Part shown: positions 18,808 to 28,283 of the stretch, in pieces
Position numbering within the stretch: the first letter of the stretch is position 1
Layout: each line of letters opens with the position of its first letter
Assembly: GCA_938029725.1 (NCBI GenBank)
Contig: CALHGE010000037.1
Span: forward strand, 1 to 64,000
Direction: 5' to 3'
DNA length: 64,000 nt
Source: an uncultured Flavobacteriaceae bacterium
GTDB taxonomy: Bacteria > Bacteroidota > Bacteroidia > Flavobacteriales > Flavobacteriaceae
Translations under genes and position numbers: made by a program
The notes under the pieces: generated by a model
The model's input: the letters and a program-made list of their open reading frames with translations, nothing else
Database searches by the model: none
Told to the model about the DNA's origin: nothing

Positions 18808-18863
18808 TACTAAACAAAAACCAAAATCTCGCTACTGCGGGAATGACTTTAAAATTATTAAAA

Positions 18864-19709
18864 ATGAAAAAAATTACATTATTCTTATTTGCTGCTTTGG
18901 CTTCGTTTTCTCTAGAAGCGCAAATCAACACGCCAGCACCTAGTCCAGCTTCTAAACTGATGCAGACAGTAGGGCTTACTGATGTAACTGTTGAGTATTC
19001 AAGACCCAACATGAGAGGAAGAACTATTTTTGGAGACTTGGTACCTTTTGATAAACTTTGGAGAACTGGAGCCAATGCACGTACTAAAGTTACCTTCAGT
19101 AATGATGTTACCGTTAACGGACAGACCTTAGAAGCAGGTTCTTATGCTTTATTTACGAAACCAGGAGCTTCTTCTTGGGAGGTTATGTTTTATACTGAAG
19201 CAGATGGTGGAGGAACACCTCGCGAATGGGATGACAGTAAAGTTGCTGCAAAACTATCGACCAAAGTTTGGCCAATAGAGATGCCAGTTGAAACCTTCAC
19301 TATTACTATTGATGACGTAAAAAGTGGTTCGGCTAATATTGGTATTATTTGGGGAAATACATATGTAGCGGTTCCTTTTGAAGTTGCTACAGATGCATCT
19401 GTTGAAAAAGACATCGCAAAAGCATTGGCTGGTCCAACTGCAGGTGATTATTACACTGCTGCGGCATACTATTCAGAGCAAGGTAAAGATATCAAGAAGG
19501 CTAACGAATGGATGTCTAAGGCAATGGCTATGACTGAAAAGCCAGCGTTCTGGCAATTGCGTCAACAATCACTTATTCAGGCAAAATCTGGAGATAAAAA
19601 AGCGGCTATTGAAACTGCAAAAAAATCTTTAGCTGCATCAAAAGAAGCTGGTAATGATGATTATATAAAAATGAATACTGACTCTTTGAAAGAGTGGGGA
19701 GCAATGTAA
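18864..19709 (+). CDS. DUF2911 domain-containing exported protein
   Basis: 281 residues from the ATG at 18864, where a clear signal peptide begins (MKKITLFLFAALASFSLEAQ). The DUF2911 core is SRPNMRGRTIFGDLVPFDKLWRTGANARTKV, continuing to WGNTYVAVPFEV; after about residue 185 a TPR-like helical tail follows (YYTAAAYYSEQGKDIKKANEWMSKAM and onwards). The function of the family, common in Bacteroidota, is unknown. The longer frame from 18795 is rejected because it includes the promoter and hides the signal peptide. Confidence 0.9.
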   Translation: MKKITLFLFAALASFSLEAQINTPAPSPASKLMQTVGLTDVTVEYSRPNMRGRTIFGDLVPFDKLWRTGANARTKVTFSNDVTVNGQTLEAGSYALFTKPGASSWEVMFYTEADGGGTPREWDDSKVAAKLSTKVWPIEMPVETFTITIDDVKSGSANIGIIWGNTYVAVPFEVATDASVEKDIAKALAGPTAGDYYTAAAYYSEQGKDIKKANEWMSKAMAMTEKPAFWQLRQQSLIQAKSGDKKAAIETAKKSLAASKEAGNDDYIKMNTDSLKEWGAM

Positions 19710-19731
19710 GACATTTGCACTGTTAGGTTTT

Positions 19732-19759
19732 AAAACCCCAACTTCTAGTTGGGGTTTTT
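19732..19759 (+). terminator. Rho-independent terminator after the DUF2911 gene
   Basis: A 12-bp perfect inverted repeat (19732-19743 and 19747-19758) with a 3-nt loop and a T5 run. It is symmetric enough to serve the convergent LacI gene as well. Confidence 0.9.
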
Positions 19760-19869
19760 GTTTTTTATTTTGTTTCTCTTTTGTTATCTAAGTACATCAG
19801 AATACGCAGGCAGCTGATATTAAACCTAAAAGTAAAGCGATATCAATTGGTCTATATTGCGGAAACTAT

Positions 19870-20904
19870 TTAATCTAGATAATAACTTACATTCTCTGAA
19901 GTAATAATATCAATAGGTAATAAGCTTTCCTCTGGTACGGGTTTACCAAATAAGAAGTGTTCTGCTAACTGAGCAACGCCTAAATAGGCTTGCCTTTTTG
20001 GTTTTTGATGTATTAAAAAGTCAATTGTACCTTCTTGCAAAAATGCTATATTTTCATCTAACAAATCGTAACCTACAATCGTCAAATCTTTGCTTAGATC
20101 ACCAATGGCTTGTAAAAATGTATAGGTTTTTGAATTGGTGACAAATACAGCAGAAATATTTTTTGTAGCCGTCACAAGATCTATGCTCGCCTTTTGAAAT
20201 GAAGTTATATTTGCCTTTTTAAAACTGAAAGTTTCGATTTTCGGTTTCTGTTCTTTGTCTTTAAAAAAATCTTTAAAACCATTTTCTTTGAGCTTCATAT
20301 GTTTTTCCTCGTCAATATGAAGAATGGCAATTGTTGAATCAGCATCCACTAACTTATTAATCAAGCCTGCTGCAACACGGCCAGTTCGATATAAATCTTG
20401 TCCTATAAAATTATGAGTATTAAAAGCTTCAACTAAATTATTGAATAGGGATACTAAAACATTGTTCTCTTGGCATTGTCTAAAAATTTCTAAAGCCTCT
20501 TTTTGAAATAAGGGAGCCATCAAAACAACATCTGGAGTTAAATTCAAGATTTCCTTTGATTTTTCAACGAATGAAGTTTTACTAGTCGGGTTGTAATAAT
20601 ACAAATCAACCGATATACCAAAGGGCTTAAATTCTTTGGCTGCATTTTTTATGCCCTGAACAGCAGGAAACCAATAGGAATCTTCCTTTGGGTCTGGAAG
20701 CAATACACATATTTTATAGACCTTGTTGTTCTTTAGGTTTCTCGCAATAGGATTGGCTTGATAATCGATTTCTTTGAGTATCTTTTCTACTTGAGCCAAA
20801 GATTTAGCAGAAACTTTACCACGTCGGTGTAAAACTCTATCAACGGTTCCTTTTGATACACCTGCTGCCTCCGCAATGTCTTTTATGGTATATTTTTTAT
20901 CCAT
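19870..20904 (-). CDS. LacI family transcriptional regulator
   Basis: 344 residues from the ATG at 20904. The N-terminal helix-turn-helix is YTIKDIAEAAGVSKGTVDRVLHRRGKVS and the hinge is NPIARNLKNNK; the rest is a periplasmic-binding-protein-like sensor domain (about 60-335) for a sugar or related ligand. It probably controls the neighbouring PIG-L deacetylase, small peptide and symporter genes, which lie upstream of it on the same strand. The ligand is unknown. The four extra codons up to 20916 are less likely, since MDKKYTIKDIA is the usual opening. Confidence 0.9.
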   Translation of the reverse strand: MDKKYTIKDIAEAAGVSKGTVDRVLHRRGKVSAKSLAQVEKILKEIDYQANPIARNLKNNKVYKICVLLPDPKEDSYWFPAVQGIKNAAKEFKPFGISVDLYYYNPTSKTSFVEKSKEILNLTPDVVLMAPLFQKEALEIFRQCQENNVLVSLFNNLVEAFNTHNFIGQDLYRTGRVAAGLINKLVDADSTIAILHIDEEKHMKLKENGFKDFFKDKEQKPKIETFSFKKANITSFQKASIDLVTATKNISAVFVTNSKTYTFLQAIGDLSKDLTIVGYDLLDENIAFLQEGTIDFLIHQKPKRQAYLGVAQLAEHFLFGKPVPEESLLPIDIITSENVSYYLD

Positions 20905-21097
20905 AGGTAAAAACACTCAATAAAATCAAAACTATTTAACATTTTGAAGTAAAAAGAGTTGTAAATATATGTAATTCTCAATCAAATGTTAAAAATATCA
21001 CAATAATTGTTTTAGAGAACTTATAAATAGAGTGACGAACCTGTTCTTTAGGGCTTTTGAAAACACAAGTTTGCGTTTAGACTTTTCTTAGAACAAC

Positions 21098-22804
21098 TTA
21101 TTCAGTAATACCTTTAGGGCCTACTTGTCTGCCAAAACTTTCCAGAATTATTGCAATGGCAACGACAAGGGCGCAGCCAAAAGCATTTAACCAGAGGTAA
21201 GACATCCAATCTTGGTAGAAACCAATCAAAACTACTACCTGGGTAATAATGGCTGCCATAAAAACTGCATTTCCTTTCACATATTTTACAAAAAAGGCCA
21301 GTAAAAATATCCCCAAAACATTCCCATAAAAAATAGAGCCTATGATGTTAACTAGTTGAATTAAGTTGTCAAAAAGATTGGCAACATTAGCAATTAAAAT
21401 TGCAACAATTCCCCAGGCTAGGGTAAAAAACTTTGATGCCAAAACGTAGTGCTTCTCAGATGCGTCTTCTTTTTTATTCCTTTTGTATAAATCTAAAGCG
21501 GTTATCGTACCTAGCGCATTGAGTTCTGAAGCAGTAGAAGACATTGCCGCAGATAAAATGACCGCTAATAACAATCCGATTAAGCCTTTTGGAAGGTTAT
21601 TTAATATAAAGTGAATAAACACATAATCTTTGTCATTGGTCTCTGCAGTATTATCTGCCTTTTTAATTAATGCTTTGGCAGCAACTCTATTCGTGCGGTC
21701 TCTTTTATTGATTTCAATAATGTGTTCTTTGGCCTTTTCAATAGCATTGTATTCTTTCAATTCTAAAGCAGCAGAAAATGAATTCTGTGCCATTTTCTTT
21801 TCTACTTCTAAAGCTACCTGGCTTTCTTGCAGTTGTTGGTAGTCTTCTGCAAATTCAGATTCCATTACGGTTTGTGTAGCAGCAGGGTTAAAGTTTAATG
21901 GAGCTGCATTGTATTGATAGAAAACGAAAACCATAACCCCTACCAAAAGAATAAAGAACTGCATTGGTATTTTCAATAAACCATTAAAAATAAGGCCCAG
22001 TTGACTTTCTCGAACAGATTTTCCTGAAAGATAGCGCTGTACTTGGCTTTGATCTGTTCCAAAATAGGCTAGGGCTAAAAATAACCCACCAGTTATACCA
22101 CTCCAAAAAGTGTACCTGCTATTCGTGTCAAAAGAGAAATCAAGAATTTCTAACTTACCACTTGCACCAGCAATCTTAAGGGCTTTACTAAAGCTGATAT
22201 CATCAGGAAGATATCCTAGAATAAAGAAAAAAGCAATAAACATACCGGTCATGATGATAATCATCTGTTGCTTTTGAGTGACACTTACTGCTTTAGTACC
22301 TCCGGAGACGGTATAAATAATCACCAATACCCCGATAATAACATTCAAGGTGCGTAAATCCCATCCTAATACGGCTGATAAGATAATGGAAGGCGCAAAA
22401 ATGGTGATGCCCGCAGCAAGACCGCGCTGAATTAAAAATAGAATGGCTGCAAGAGAACGGGTTTTTAAATCAAATCTATCTTCAAGAAATTCATATGCTG
22501 TATACACTTTAAGCTTATGATAGATAGGTACAAAAACCAAACAAATGATAATCATTGCCAAAGGCAGCCCGAAGTAAAACTGAACGAAACCCATACCATC
22601 GTGAAAAGCTTGGCCAGGCGTAGATAAAAAGGTTATGGCACTAGCTTGAGTAGCCATGACCGATAAGCCTATTGTCCACCATTTTGAGTCTCTACCGCCA
22701 CCCACATAATCTTCGACATTATTGCTTCCTTTAGTTTTCCAAACACCATAAACTACGATGAATAAAAGGGTTCCTATAAGTACTATCCAATCAATTGTTT
22801 CCAT
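21098..22804 (-). CDS. Sodium:solute symporter (SSS family)
   Basis: 568 residues with about 13 membrane helices. The SSS features are present: KWWTIGLSVMATQASAITFLSTPGQAF, the ALAYFGTDQSQVQRYLSGKS segment near 245-262 and the AAMSSTASELNALGTI helix after 415. A charged, soluble insertion of about 80 residues (roughly 312-392, rich in Glu, Lys and Gln) interrupts the membrane core and is unusual in length. It starts one base after a 33-residue membrane peptide and downstream of a PIG-L deacetylase. A role in importing the amino-sugar-like product or substrate of that enzyme is inferred. Confidence 0.92.
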   Translation of the reverse strand: METIDWIVLIGTLLFIVVYGVWKTKGSNNVEDYVGGGRDSKWWTIGLSVMATQASAITFLSTPGQAFHDGMGFVQFYFGLPLAMIIICLVFVPIYHKLKVYTAYEFLEDRFDLKTRSLAAILFLIQRGLAAGITIFAPSIILSAVLGWDLRTLNVIIGVLVIIYTVSGGTKAVSVTQKQQMIIIMTGMFIAFFFILGYLPDDISFSKALKIAGASGKLEILDFSFDTNSRYTFWSGITGGLFLALAYFGTDQSQVQRYLSGKSVRESQLGLIFNGLLKIPMQFFILLVGVMVFVFYQYNAAPLNFNPAATQTVMESEFAEDYQQLQESQVALEVEKKMAQNSFSAALELKEYNAIEKAKEHIIEINKRDRTNRVAAKALIKKADNTAETNDKDYVFIHFILNNLPKGLIGLLLAVILSAAMSSTASELNALGTITALDLYKRNKKEDASEKHYVLASKFFTLAWGIVAILIANVANLFDNLIQLVNIIGSIFYGNVLGIFLLAFFVKYVKGNAVFMAAIITQVVVLIGFYQDWMSYLWLNAFGCALVVAIAIILESFGRQVGPKGITE

Positions 22805-22805
22805 A

Positions 22806-22907
22806 TCAGGTGAAAGAGGTCATTAGGTATGAAAAAATTAAAACGTAAATAATATTCAGGATGAGAACCAATGAATATTCTTTTTTCCAAATGAATTTAT
22901 CGTGCAT
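22806..22907 (-). CDS. 33-residue membrane peptide between deacetylase and symporter
   Basis: A short gene with excellent context: its ATG at 22907 lies 2 bp after the PIG-L stop, an AGGA ribosome binding site is 5 bp upstream, and its TGA is one base before the symporter ATG. The product starts MHDKFIWKKEYSLVLILN, continues IIYVLIFSYLMTSFT, and has one transmembrane helix (about 12-30) after a charged N-terminus. I do not recognise a named family. The packing suggests a small subunit or assembly partner of the symporter, comparable in idea to the small subunits seen with some other transporters. Confidence 0.72.
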   Translation of the reverse strand: MHDKFIWKKEYSLVLILNIIYVLIFSYLMTSFT

Positions 22908-22909
22908 AT

Positions 22910-25444
22910 TTATCCTTTAACTGCTGGTTTTTTTTCAACATTTTCTTTTCCAATAGACAACATATTTGCGAAGAGTTTGTAAGCTCCTGAAACACCTGCA
23001 GGTAATTCTCTAAAAAAACTTATTCCGGTATAGATGTAATTCCCTTTTCCATAAGGAGCTACTAAAAGGCTTCCTTTTTTTGCAGATTCTCCGATATCGT
23101 TCATAGCTAAGATGGGCGTAAACTCAGCACCCCACTCATTCGGAAAATATAGACCTCTTTCTTGAACCCATCCTTCAAAATCTTTTTCAACTATTTTGTT
23201 TGGGAAGTTAACCAATGAATGGTTCTTCGCTAAAATGCTAACTTCAGAATCCTCATCGGTAACTCTATCTCGTGATAATTTTAATGGGTAAGGGGCGATA
23301 TTCTCAAACTGATTGGAACGCCTTCCTGCCGTATTGTATTGAACGATAAGATTGCCACCATTTTGAACGTATTCTAAGATAAAACGTTGTTTAAATTGAA
23401 GCTCTTTCACCACATTATAGCCACGAATGCCGACCACAACGGCATCAAATTTATCGAGACTACCTGCTTGAATGGAGCTAGGATCAACCGGTATTACATT
23501 GTATCCTATTTGCTTAAGGCTAGTTGGTACATCGTCACCAGCACCCATGATGTAACCAATATTCTCGCCCAATCGCTGAATGTTCAGTCGAACAACTTTT
23601 GCTTCCGATGGTAGTAAAACCGACTGTGTTGGCACGTGGTCATACGCTATAGTCACCAATTCTTTCGTAATTAACTTTCCATCTATTTTTATAATTGGAG
23701 AAATATAGCTCTCATCCTCATGGTCAGGAGGGCTTAGCGTAAACACAATGATTTGCTCATCTCCTTTCTTTTCAATTTCAAAAGCTTTGGTTTCTTGGTC
23801 AACTGTCCATCCTTTAGAATATCGAAATTGAACCTCACCTTTTATATGCTCCTTGTGTGCTTTTACTGTAATTGCGATTTGCTTCGATTCTCCGTTTGCA
23901 AAAATTACCACCTTATCATCGAAACGAGCCGTAGCTTCAGGTAAGACTTCAAAATTCTGATAGAGCTCACCTTTATCTCGTTTGGCATACTTGTATACCA
24001 CAGGTTTTTGAAAGGTGATTTCATACCCATCAAAGTCTAAAGTGAAACTGGCGTAAAAAGCTCGTGGAGTTTCGGGTTTGCCTATTAGGCTTTTGTCGGC
24101 TACTTTATACATTCCCATTGTTCCCTTTTCACTTAGCCAATACGGACTCGTAAAATTAGTACTTGCAGAAACAGTCAAATTAAGATCAAAATCATACTTC
24201 TTATTATTCTCCAGAAGAACCTTTGGACTAAGGCTTGCATCAATAGTATTTAAACCAATTGATTTTAGTGTAATAGTGGCGTTACTGCGATTCAAGACAT
24301 CAATTTTTACTGCTGTAGTGTTATTTGGATTGGTGCTAGCAGTATTCGTAGAAGCTTCTAAAAACAATCCGGATGCTGACTGAATAATTGCCTCAATTTC
24401 TTGAAGTTTAATAGTTTTCCAGTGAACATCGCTAAGCGCACTGATGAGTTTATGCGCTTCTAAAAGTTGGGGAAGGTGTGTTGCAGGATTGGTAAAATCA
24501 AAATTTGCTTCAAGCTTACTGAGAATAGCGCCAATAGCTTCTCCGCCTACGACTCTTGACCAGGTGGTATTGATACCATCAAAGATGTTTGTTTTATCCT
24601 TAGGAAATTCACCCTTTAAAAATTCTATGTATTCTTTTTCGCCTCCTCTAGAAGTCATTCTTCCAAACCCTTGACATAGATGTTGACTACTTGCCCAAGA
24701 AGCAATTTCATTGTTAGAAACGCCCAGAGTAGGGTAGAATACACCTACGTCCATATCCAACATATTTGACTTGTCAGCTTTTTCAAATTTTTCTTGGCTA
24801 CCATAAAACCACCATGATGTATTAAAAAAAAGGCGTTGGGGCTGCCAAACCTCTGTTGATTCGAGTTGCTCTGGGTAAGCTTTTGGGTCATTCACCAAAT
24901 CAAACGCCTCGAAACTGAGCATTGCCGAAGACGTATGATGCCCATGGGTTGAACCTGGTGATCTATGGTCAAAACGGTTTATAATGACATCAGGCTTAAA
25001 AGTTCTTATAATCTGAACCACATCACCCAATACTTCTTCTTTATTCCAAATTTTTAGGGTTTCATCAGGATGTTTAGAATAGCCAAAATCATTCGCCCGA
25101 CTAAAAAACTGCTGCCCTCCATCTATTCTTCTTGCTGCTAAAAGCTCTTGTGTACGCAAAACTCCTAGTAATTCGCGTAATTCAGGACCAATTAAATTTT
25201 GTCCGCCATCACCTCGAGTAAGTGATAAATAAGCCGTTGTAGCTTTTACGTTGTTAGACAGATAAGATATCAAACGTGTGTTTTCATCATCAGGATGCGC
25301 AGCGACATAAAGCGCTTTTCCTAAGAAATTCAATTTTTGAACGGAATGGTAAAGCTCTGCAGAAGTCTCCCTTTTCGGGGCTTGCGCATACATCGTAGGT
25401 ACGGTAAATAGGAAAGAAGCTAATAGTGCTAAAAACTTGCGCAT
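22910..25444 (-). CDS. Exported PIG-L/LmbE family deacetylase, multidomain
   Basis: 844 residues with a signal peptide (1-20, ending MYAQA). The N-terminal PIG-L domain (about 40-300) has AAHPDDENTRLISYLSN with the zinc ligands His-Pro-Asp-Asp, and DHRSPGSTHGHHTSS with the downstream histidines. The middle (about 370-620) looks like beta-sandwich domains, and the end (about 640-830) resembles a ThuA/glutamine-amidotransferase-like fold (IGYIMGAGDDVPTSLKQIGY, VVVGIRGYN). PIG-L enzymes remove N-acetyl groups from amino sugars, so an extracytoplasmic glycan is the likely substrate. First gene of the deacetylase-peptide-symporter run. Confidence 0.88.
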   Translation of the reverse strand: MRKFLALLASFLFTVPTMYAQAPKRETSAELYHSVQKLNFLGKALYVAAHPDDENTRLISYLSNNVKATTAYLSLTRGDGGQNLIGPELRELLGVLRTQELLAARRIDGGQQFFSRANDFGYSKHPDETLKIWNKEEVLGDVVQIIRTFKPDVIINRFDHRSPGSTHGHHTSSAMLSFEAFDLVNDPKAYPEQLESTEVWQPQRLFFNTSWWFYGSQEKFEKADKSNMLDMDVGVFYPTLGVSNNEIASWASSQHLCQGFGRMTSRGGEKEYIEFLKGEFPKDKTNIFDGINTTWSRVVGGEAIGAILSKLEANFDFTNPATHLPQLLEAHKLISALSDVHWKTIKLQEIEAIIQSASGLFLEASTNTASTNPNNTTAVKIDVLNRSNATITLKSIGLNTIDASLSPKVLLENNKKYDFDLNLTVSASTNFTSPYWLSEKGTMGMYKVADKSLIGKPETPRAFYASFTLDFDGYEITFQKPVVYKYAKRDKGELYQNFEVLPEATARFDDKVVIFANGESKQIAITVKAHKEHIKGEVQFRYSKGWTVDQETKAFEIEKKGDEQIIVFTLSPPDHEDESYISPIIKIDGKLITKELVTIAYDHVPTQSVLLPSEAKVVRLNIQRLGENIGYIMGAGDDVPTSLKQIGYNVIPVDPSSIQAGSLDKFDAVVVGIRGYNVVKELQFKQRFILEYVQNGGNLIVQYNTAGRRSNQFENIAPYPLKLSRDRVTDEDSEVSILAKNHSLVNFPNKIVEKDFEGWVQERGLYFPNEWGAEFTPILAMNDIGESAKKGSLLVAPYGKGNYIYTGISFFRELPAGVSGAYKLFANMLSIGKENVEKKPAVKG

Positions 25445-25466
25445 TGTTCTGGTTTTAGTTGCCTTC

Positions 25467-25474
25467 CAAATATA
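25467..25474 (-). promoter_or_regulatory. -7 box for the PIG-L/symporter operon
   Basis: TATATTTG on the minus strand matches TAnnTTTG, 23 bp before the ATG at 25444. No -33 TTG is evident, which would fit regulation by the nearby LacI protein. Confidence 0.5.
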
Positions 25475-25521
25475 GAAAGATATGGAGCGACCCCTTCTTT
25501 TTTTACAACTTCTTTAACAAA

Positions 25522-26121
25522 CTAAAATTCTTCAAGAGGTGCTTCGGTTGGCGCTTCTTTGTTTTGTTCAAATTGGTCAGCGAGTTGTTCATTATATATG
25601 GATACAAGGGCGACGCCTTTTTGTAACACAAGATTGTTGGGATAGGTTAGTATTTCCCCATTTCTTCGTCGAAGATGCAAATGGAAAGCCCTAATATCTT
25701 CGATAACAAAAATATTTTCATTGATATTAACCGAATCGCTAATCTCCTTATCCATTATGCGTATCGTATTACCAATTTTAAATGGATAAGAAAAGAAGAT
25801 GATAACACCGGCCGTAATATTACTTAGAATTGACCATTGCGCAAACAGCGCCACGCCTATGACAGCAAAAATTGAAGATAATAGTACACCTAAATCTCTA
25901 AAATTAACGCCCCAGATAAGGGTAAAAACGGCAAAGGTGGTTAGTGTCAAAGCTCCAGATAAGTATTTGACGATAAGATTGGTACGTATCTGATTAAAAT
26001 CTCCTATTTTACCTACTTTACGTACAGCTTTACTAAAAATGAATTTTATGACAAACACGATCAAAAGCGTGATGATGCTGTACATTAATTCGGTGTGGTG
26101 ATCAAGAATGAACTCTTCCAT
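25522..26121 (-). CDS. MscS-like mechanosensitive channel protein
   Basis: 199 residues with three predicted membrane helices (about 13-30, 55-75 and 80-110) and the MscS pore helix and beta domain: ALFAQWSILSNITAGVIIFFSYPFKIGNTIRI, then the short soluble part with TYPNNLVLQKGV. It is shorter than E. coli MscS and lacks most of the cytoplasmic cage, as in the small conserved bacterial versions. It probably protects against osmotic downshock. It lies 3 bp from the lipoprotein gene upstream. Confidence 0.88.
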   Translation of the reverse strand: MEEFILDHHTELMYSIITLLIVFVIKFIFSKAVRKVGKIGDFNQIRTNLIVKYLSGALTLTTFAVFTLIWGVNFRDLGVLLSSIFAVIGVALFAQWSILSNITAGVIIFFSYPFKIGNTIRIMDKEISDSVNINENIFVIEDIRAFHLHLRRRNGEILTYPNNLVLQKGVALVSIYNEQLADQFEQNKEAPTEAPLEEF

Positions 26122-26124
26122 AAT

Positions 26125-27072
26125 TTATAATCCTAGACTGTCGCGTAAAGGTAGAAATTCATTACTGTTTTTCCTCCAATACGGACTCTTAATTGTCTTC
26201 ATTTTTACGCCAGATGATACCAGCAATTTAGCGTTTGGGCCATAACCATCTTGAAAGCTATCTGACCAACTTTCTATAGTATACGGAAAACTAGAAGTGA
26301 AATTGATTTCAAGGCTTCGATTTAGTTCTTTATAAACAATACGATACGTCGTAATGCCGTTTTTAGAAGTTGAACTAACTATCGCATCATAAGGCTTTAG
26401 CTCCTTGTGAGTCATTCTAATATGCTCTAATGAAGGGATAATTTTAAGACTACCAGTAGGTAGGTCATTAGGGTTGATTCGAATCTTATTCCAAAGCTCA
26501 TTTTCTAGTATATTTTTCTCTAAATTAGTGTTGGTGTCACTCTCAGATTCAAAATAGGAATGAGACCTAATTTCGAAATCAGCTCTGTTGTTTAATTGAG
26601 CGTACACATGCCCGCACCATTCTTGAGCGGAGAAGGAAACTTTAATCGCGTGACTATTATCATGAACGGGATAAAAACTACTGCTCATTATGGAATACGG
26701 ATAAATACCCGTAAGGTAATTTTTAGTGCTATTAAGTTTTAAAACAGGAATATTATCTGCATTGTTGCCATCCGCTTTTACTTGTTTTTGATTGTGAAAA
26801 GGCTCTGTAACAAAAATTAAAACAGCATCACCTTCGCGTATTTGACCATAGCGAGCTTGCTTAAGGGTGTATGAAGTAATCTCGGCTTCTCCAGCATACC
26901 AATACTTTTTAAATTCTTCAGATAGTGGCTTTTTTGTAGTAGCGGGTTCAATTTCAGTATTCATAGCTAAATGAGCCTTCTGTTCAGTGCTTTGTTGCTT
27001 ACAGGATTGTGTAAGCAGGGCCAAAAAAATACCAATAAATAGGGGTGATCTTGATTTTATATGCGTTTTCAT
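26125..27072 (-). CDS. Lipoprotein of unknown function
   Basis: 315 residues with a lipoprotein signal (lipobox LTQSC, Cys24). The mature protein is a beta-rich domain without motifs I can assign; notable are YWYAGEAEITSYTLKQARYGQIREGDAVLIFVTEPF and EWCGHVYAQLNNR. Similar proteins are found beside maf in Flavobacteria and are sometimes misnamed after it, but there is no Maf motif here. The following MscS gene starts only 3 bp later, so the two are co-transcribed. Confidence 0.72.
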   Translation of the reverse strand: MKTHIKSRSPLFIGIFLALLTQSCKQQSTEQKAHLAMNTEIEPATTKKPLSEEFKKYWYAGEAEITSYTLKQARYGQIREGDAVLIFVTEPFHNQKQVKADGNNADNIPVLKLNSTKNYLTGIYPYSIMSSSFYPVHDNSHAIKVSFSAQEWCGHVYAQLNNRADFEIRSHSYFESESDTNTNLEKNILENELWNKIRINPNDLPTGSLKIIPSLEHIRMTHKELKPYDAIVSSTSKNGITTYRIVYKELNRSLEINFTSSFPYTIESWSDSFQDGYGPNAKLLVSSGVKMKTIKSPYWRKNSNEFLPLRDSLGL

Positions 27073-27109
27073 ACTACAATTTTCTTTATATAAAGTTACT
27101 CAAAATCAA

Positions 27110-27697
27110 CTAGCTTGCCATCTCTATTAAGGTTTTGTAAACCAAATGTGTTGGTAAGCCAACCACATTGGTGTAAGAGCCTTTTATCTCTTCAATAGCG
27201 ATGAGGCCAATCCATTCTTGAATGCCATAGGCTCCTGCTTTGTCAAAAGGCTTACAAGTATTTATGTAAAACCAAATCTCATCATCAGATAAGTTTGCAA
27301 GCTTTACTTTGGTGGTATGGTGCACTGTTTTTTGAGCTTCTGATGTTGTAAAGGAAACCGAGGTGATTACGTCATGCCAATCGCCAGAGAGGGTTGTAAG
27401 CATTTGAAACGCCTCATTTTCATCTGAAGCCTTTGCCAAAGATTTGCTGTTATGCCATACTACGGTATCAGAAGTAATTAGAATTTCATTGGGTAGCAAG
27501 CTACCCTCAAAGGCGGAAGCTTTTAGCACGGATAAATAATCTGATATTTCGCTTGCCTGAAGTTCTGGCGGGTAAACTTCTTCAATAGATTTCAAGCGTA
27601 CTTCGAAAACTAGCTGTAAATCTTTAAAAAATTGCTGTCTTCTTGGCGAACCAGACGCAAGAATTATTTTGTAATTCTTTAATTTATCTTGAAGCAT
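27110..27697 (-). CDS. maf: Maf family nucleotide pyrophosphatase
   Basis: 195 residues with the Maf signature LASGSPRRQQFFKDL at the start and the conserved ITSDTVVWHNSKSLAKA and GDWHDVITSV segments, ending with YGIQEWIGLIAIEEIKGSYTNVVGLP. These enzymes hydrolyse (d)TTP, UTP or modified nucleotides to monophosphates and help keep the nucleotide pool clean; overproduction stops septation in some bacteria. It follows the kdsC-like gene by 32 bp and belongs to the KdsC-Maf cluster typical of Bacteroidota. Confidence 0.93.
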   Translation of the reverse strand: MLQDKLKNYKIILASGSPRRQQFFKDLQLVFEVRLKSIEEVYPPELQASEISDYLSVLKASAFEGSLLPNEILITSDTVVWHNSKSLAKASDENEAFQMLTTLSGDWHDVITSVSFTTSEAQKTVHHTTKVKLANLSDDEIWFYINTCKPFDKAGAYGIQEWIGLIAIEEIKGSYTNVVGLPTHLVYKTLIEMAS

Positions 27698-27729
27698 GTT
27701 TTATTTTTAGTTAAACTGCGATTCTTTTG

Positions 27730-28257
27730 TTAATCGTTTGCTGCACTAAAGTTACTGTGCCAATCACCTCTCACTTTAAGTACTTGCTCAATAACATCAC
27801 GTACGCAAGCCTCACCACCATTTCTGTGCGATATGTATTTGGAAACCTGCTTTACTTCAGAAATCGCATCTTGGGGGCAAGTCGGTAGACCAACTATTTT
27901 CATTGGCGGAATATCGGGCATATCATCGCCCATATAAAGCACATTTTTTGGAGCTATTTTATGTTTTGATAAATATTCCTTGAGGGGTTCTTCTTTGTGA
28001 TGAGCGCCCATATAAATTTCCGTTACTCCTAAGCCTGCAAGTCTTATACGGACGCCTTCATTGGTTCCACCAGTAATGATACATACGTTGTATCCTTTTT
28101 GTAAAGCCGTTTTGAGAGCATAGCCGTCTTTAACGCTCATTTTTCGGAGCATTTCGCCTTCTGGTGTGATTAACAATGTTCCATCTGTGAAAACTCCGTC
28201 CACATCAAAAACAAAAGTGGTGATGTCTTGTAGGTATTCTTTATAGCTCTTTTCCAA
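27730..28257 (-). CDS. KdsC-like HAD phosphatase (3-deoxy-D-manno-octulosonate 8-phosphate phosphatase)
   Basis: 175 residues. HAD motif I is FVFDVDGVFTDGTL with the nucleophile Asp19 region, motif II is the CIITGGTN Thr, and motif III/IV appears as LYMGDDMPDIPPM. No cap domain is present, as in KdsC, which forms tetramers and releases KDO for lipopolysaccharide core synthesis. The same family also includes cytidine-linked sugar phosphatases, so the exact sugar is an inference. A perfect 46-bp palindrome lies just upstream. Confidence 0.87.
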   Translation of the reverse strand: MEKSYKEYLQDITTFVFDVDGVFTDGTLLITPEGEMLRKMSVKDGYALKTALQKGYNVCIITGGTNEGVRIRLAGLGVTEIYMGAHHKEEPLKEYLSKHKIAPKNVLYMGDDMPDIPPMKIVGLPTCPQDAISEVKQVSKYISHRNGGEACVRDVIEQVLKVRGDWHSNFSAAND

Positions 28258-28283
28258 AATGTTGTTTTTTAATATTTTTTTAG

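Noticed and set aside
26125..27072. Second Maf protein
   Set aside because: No SxSPRR motif; it is a lipoprotein that merely lies beside maf.
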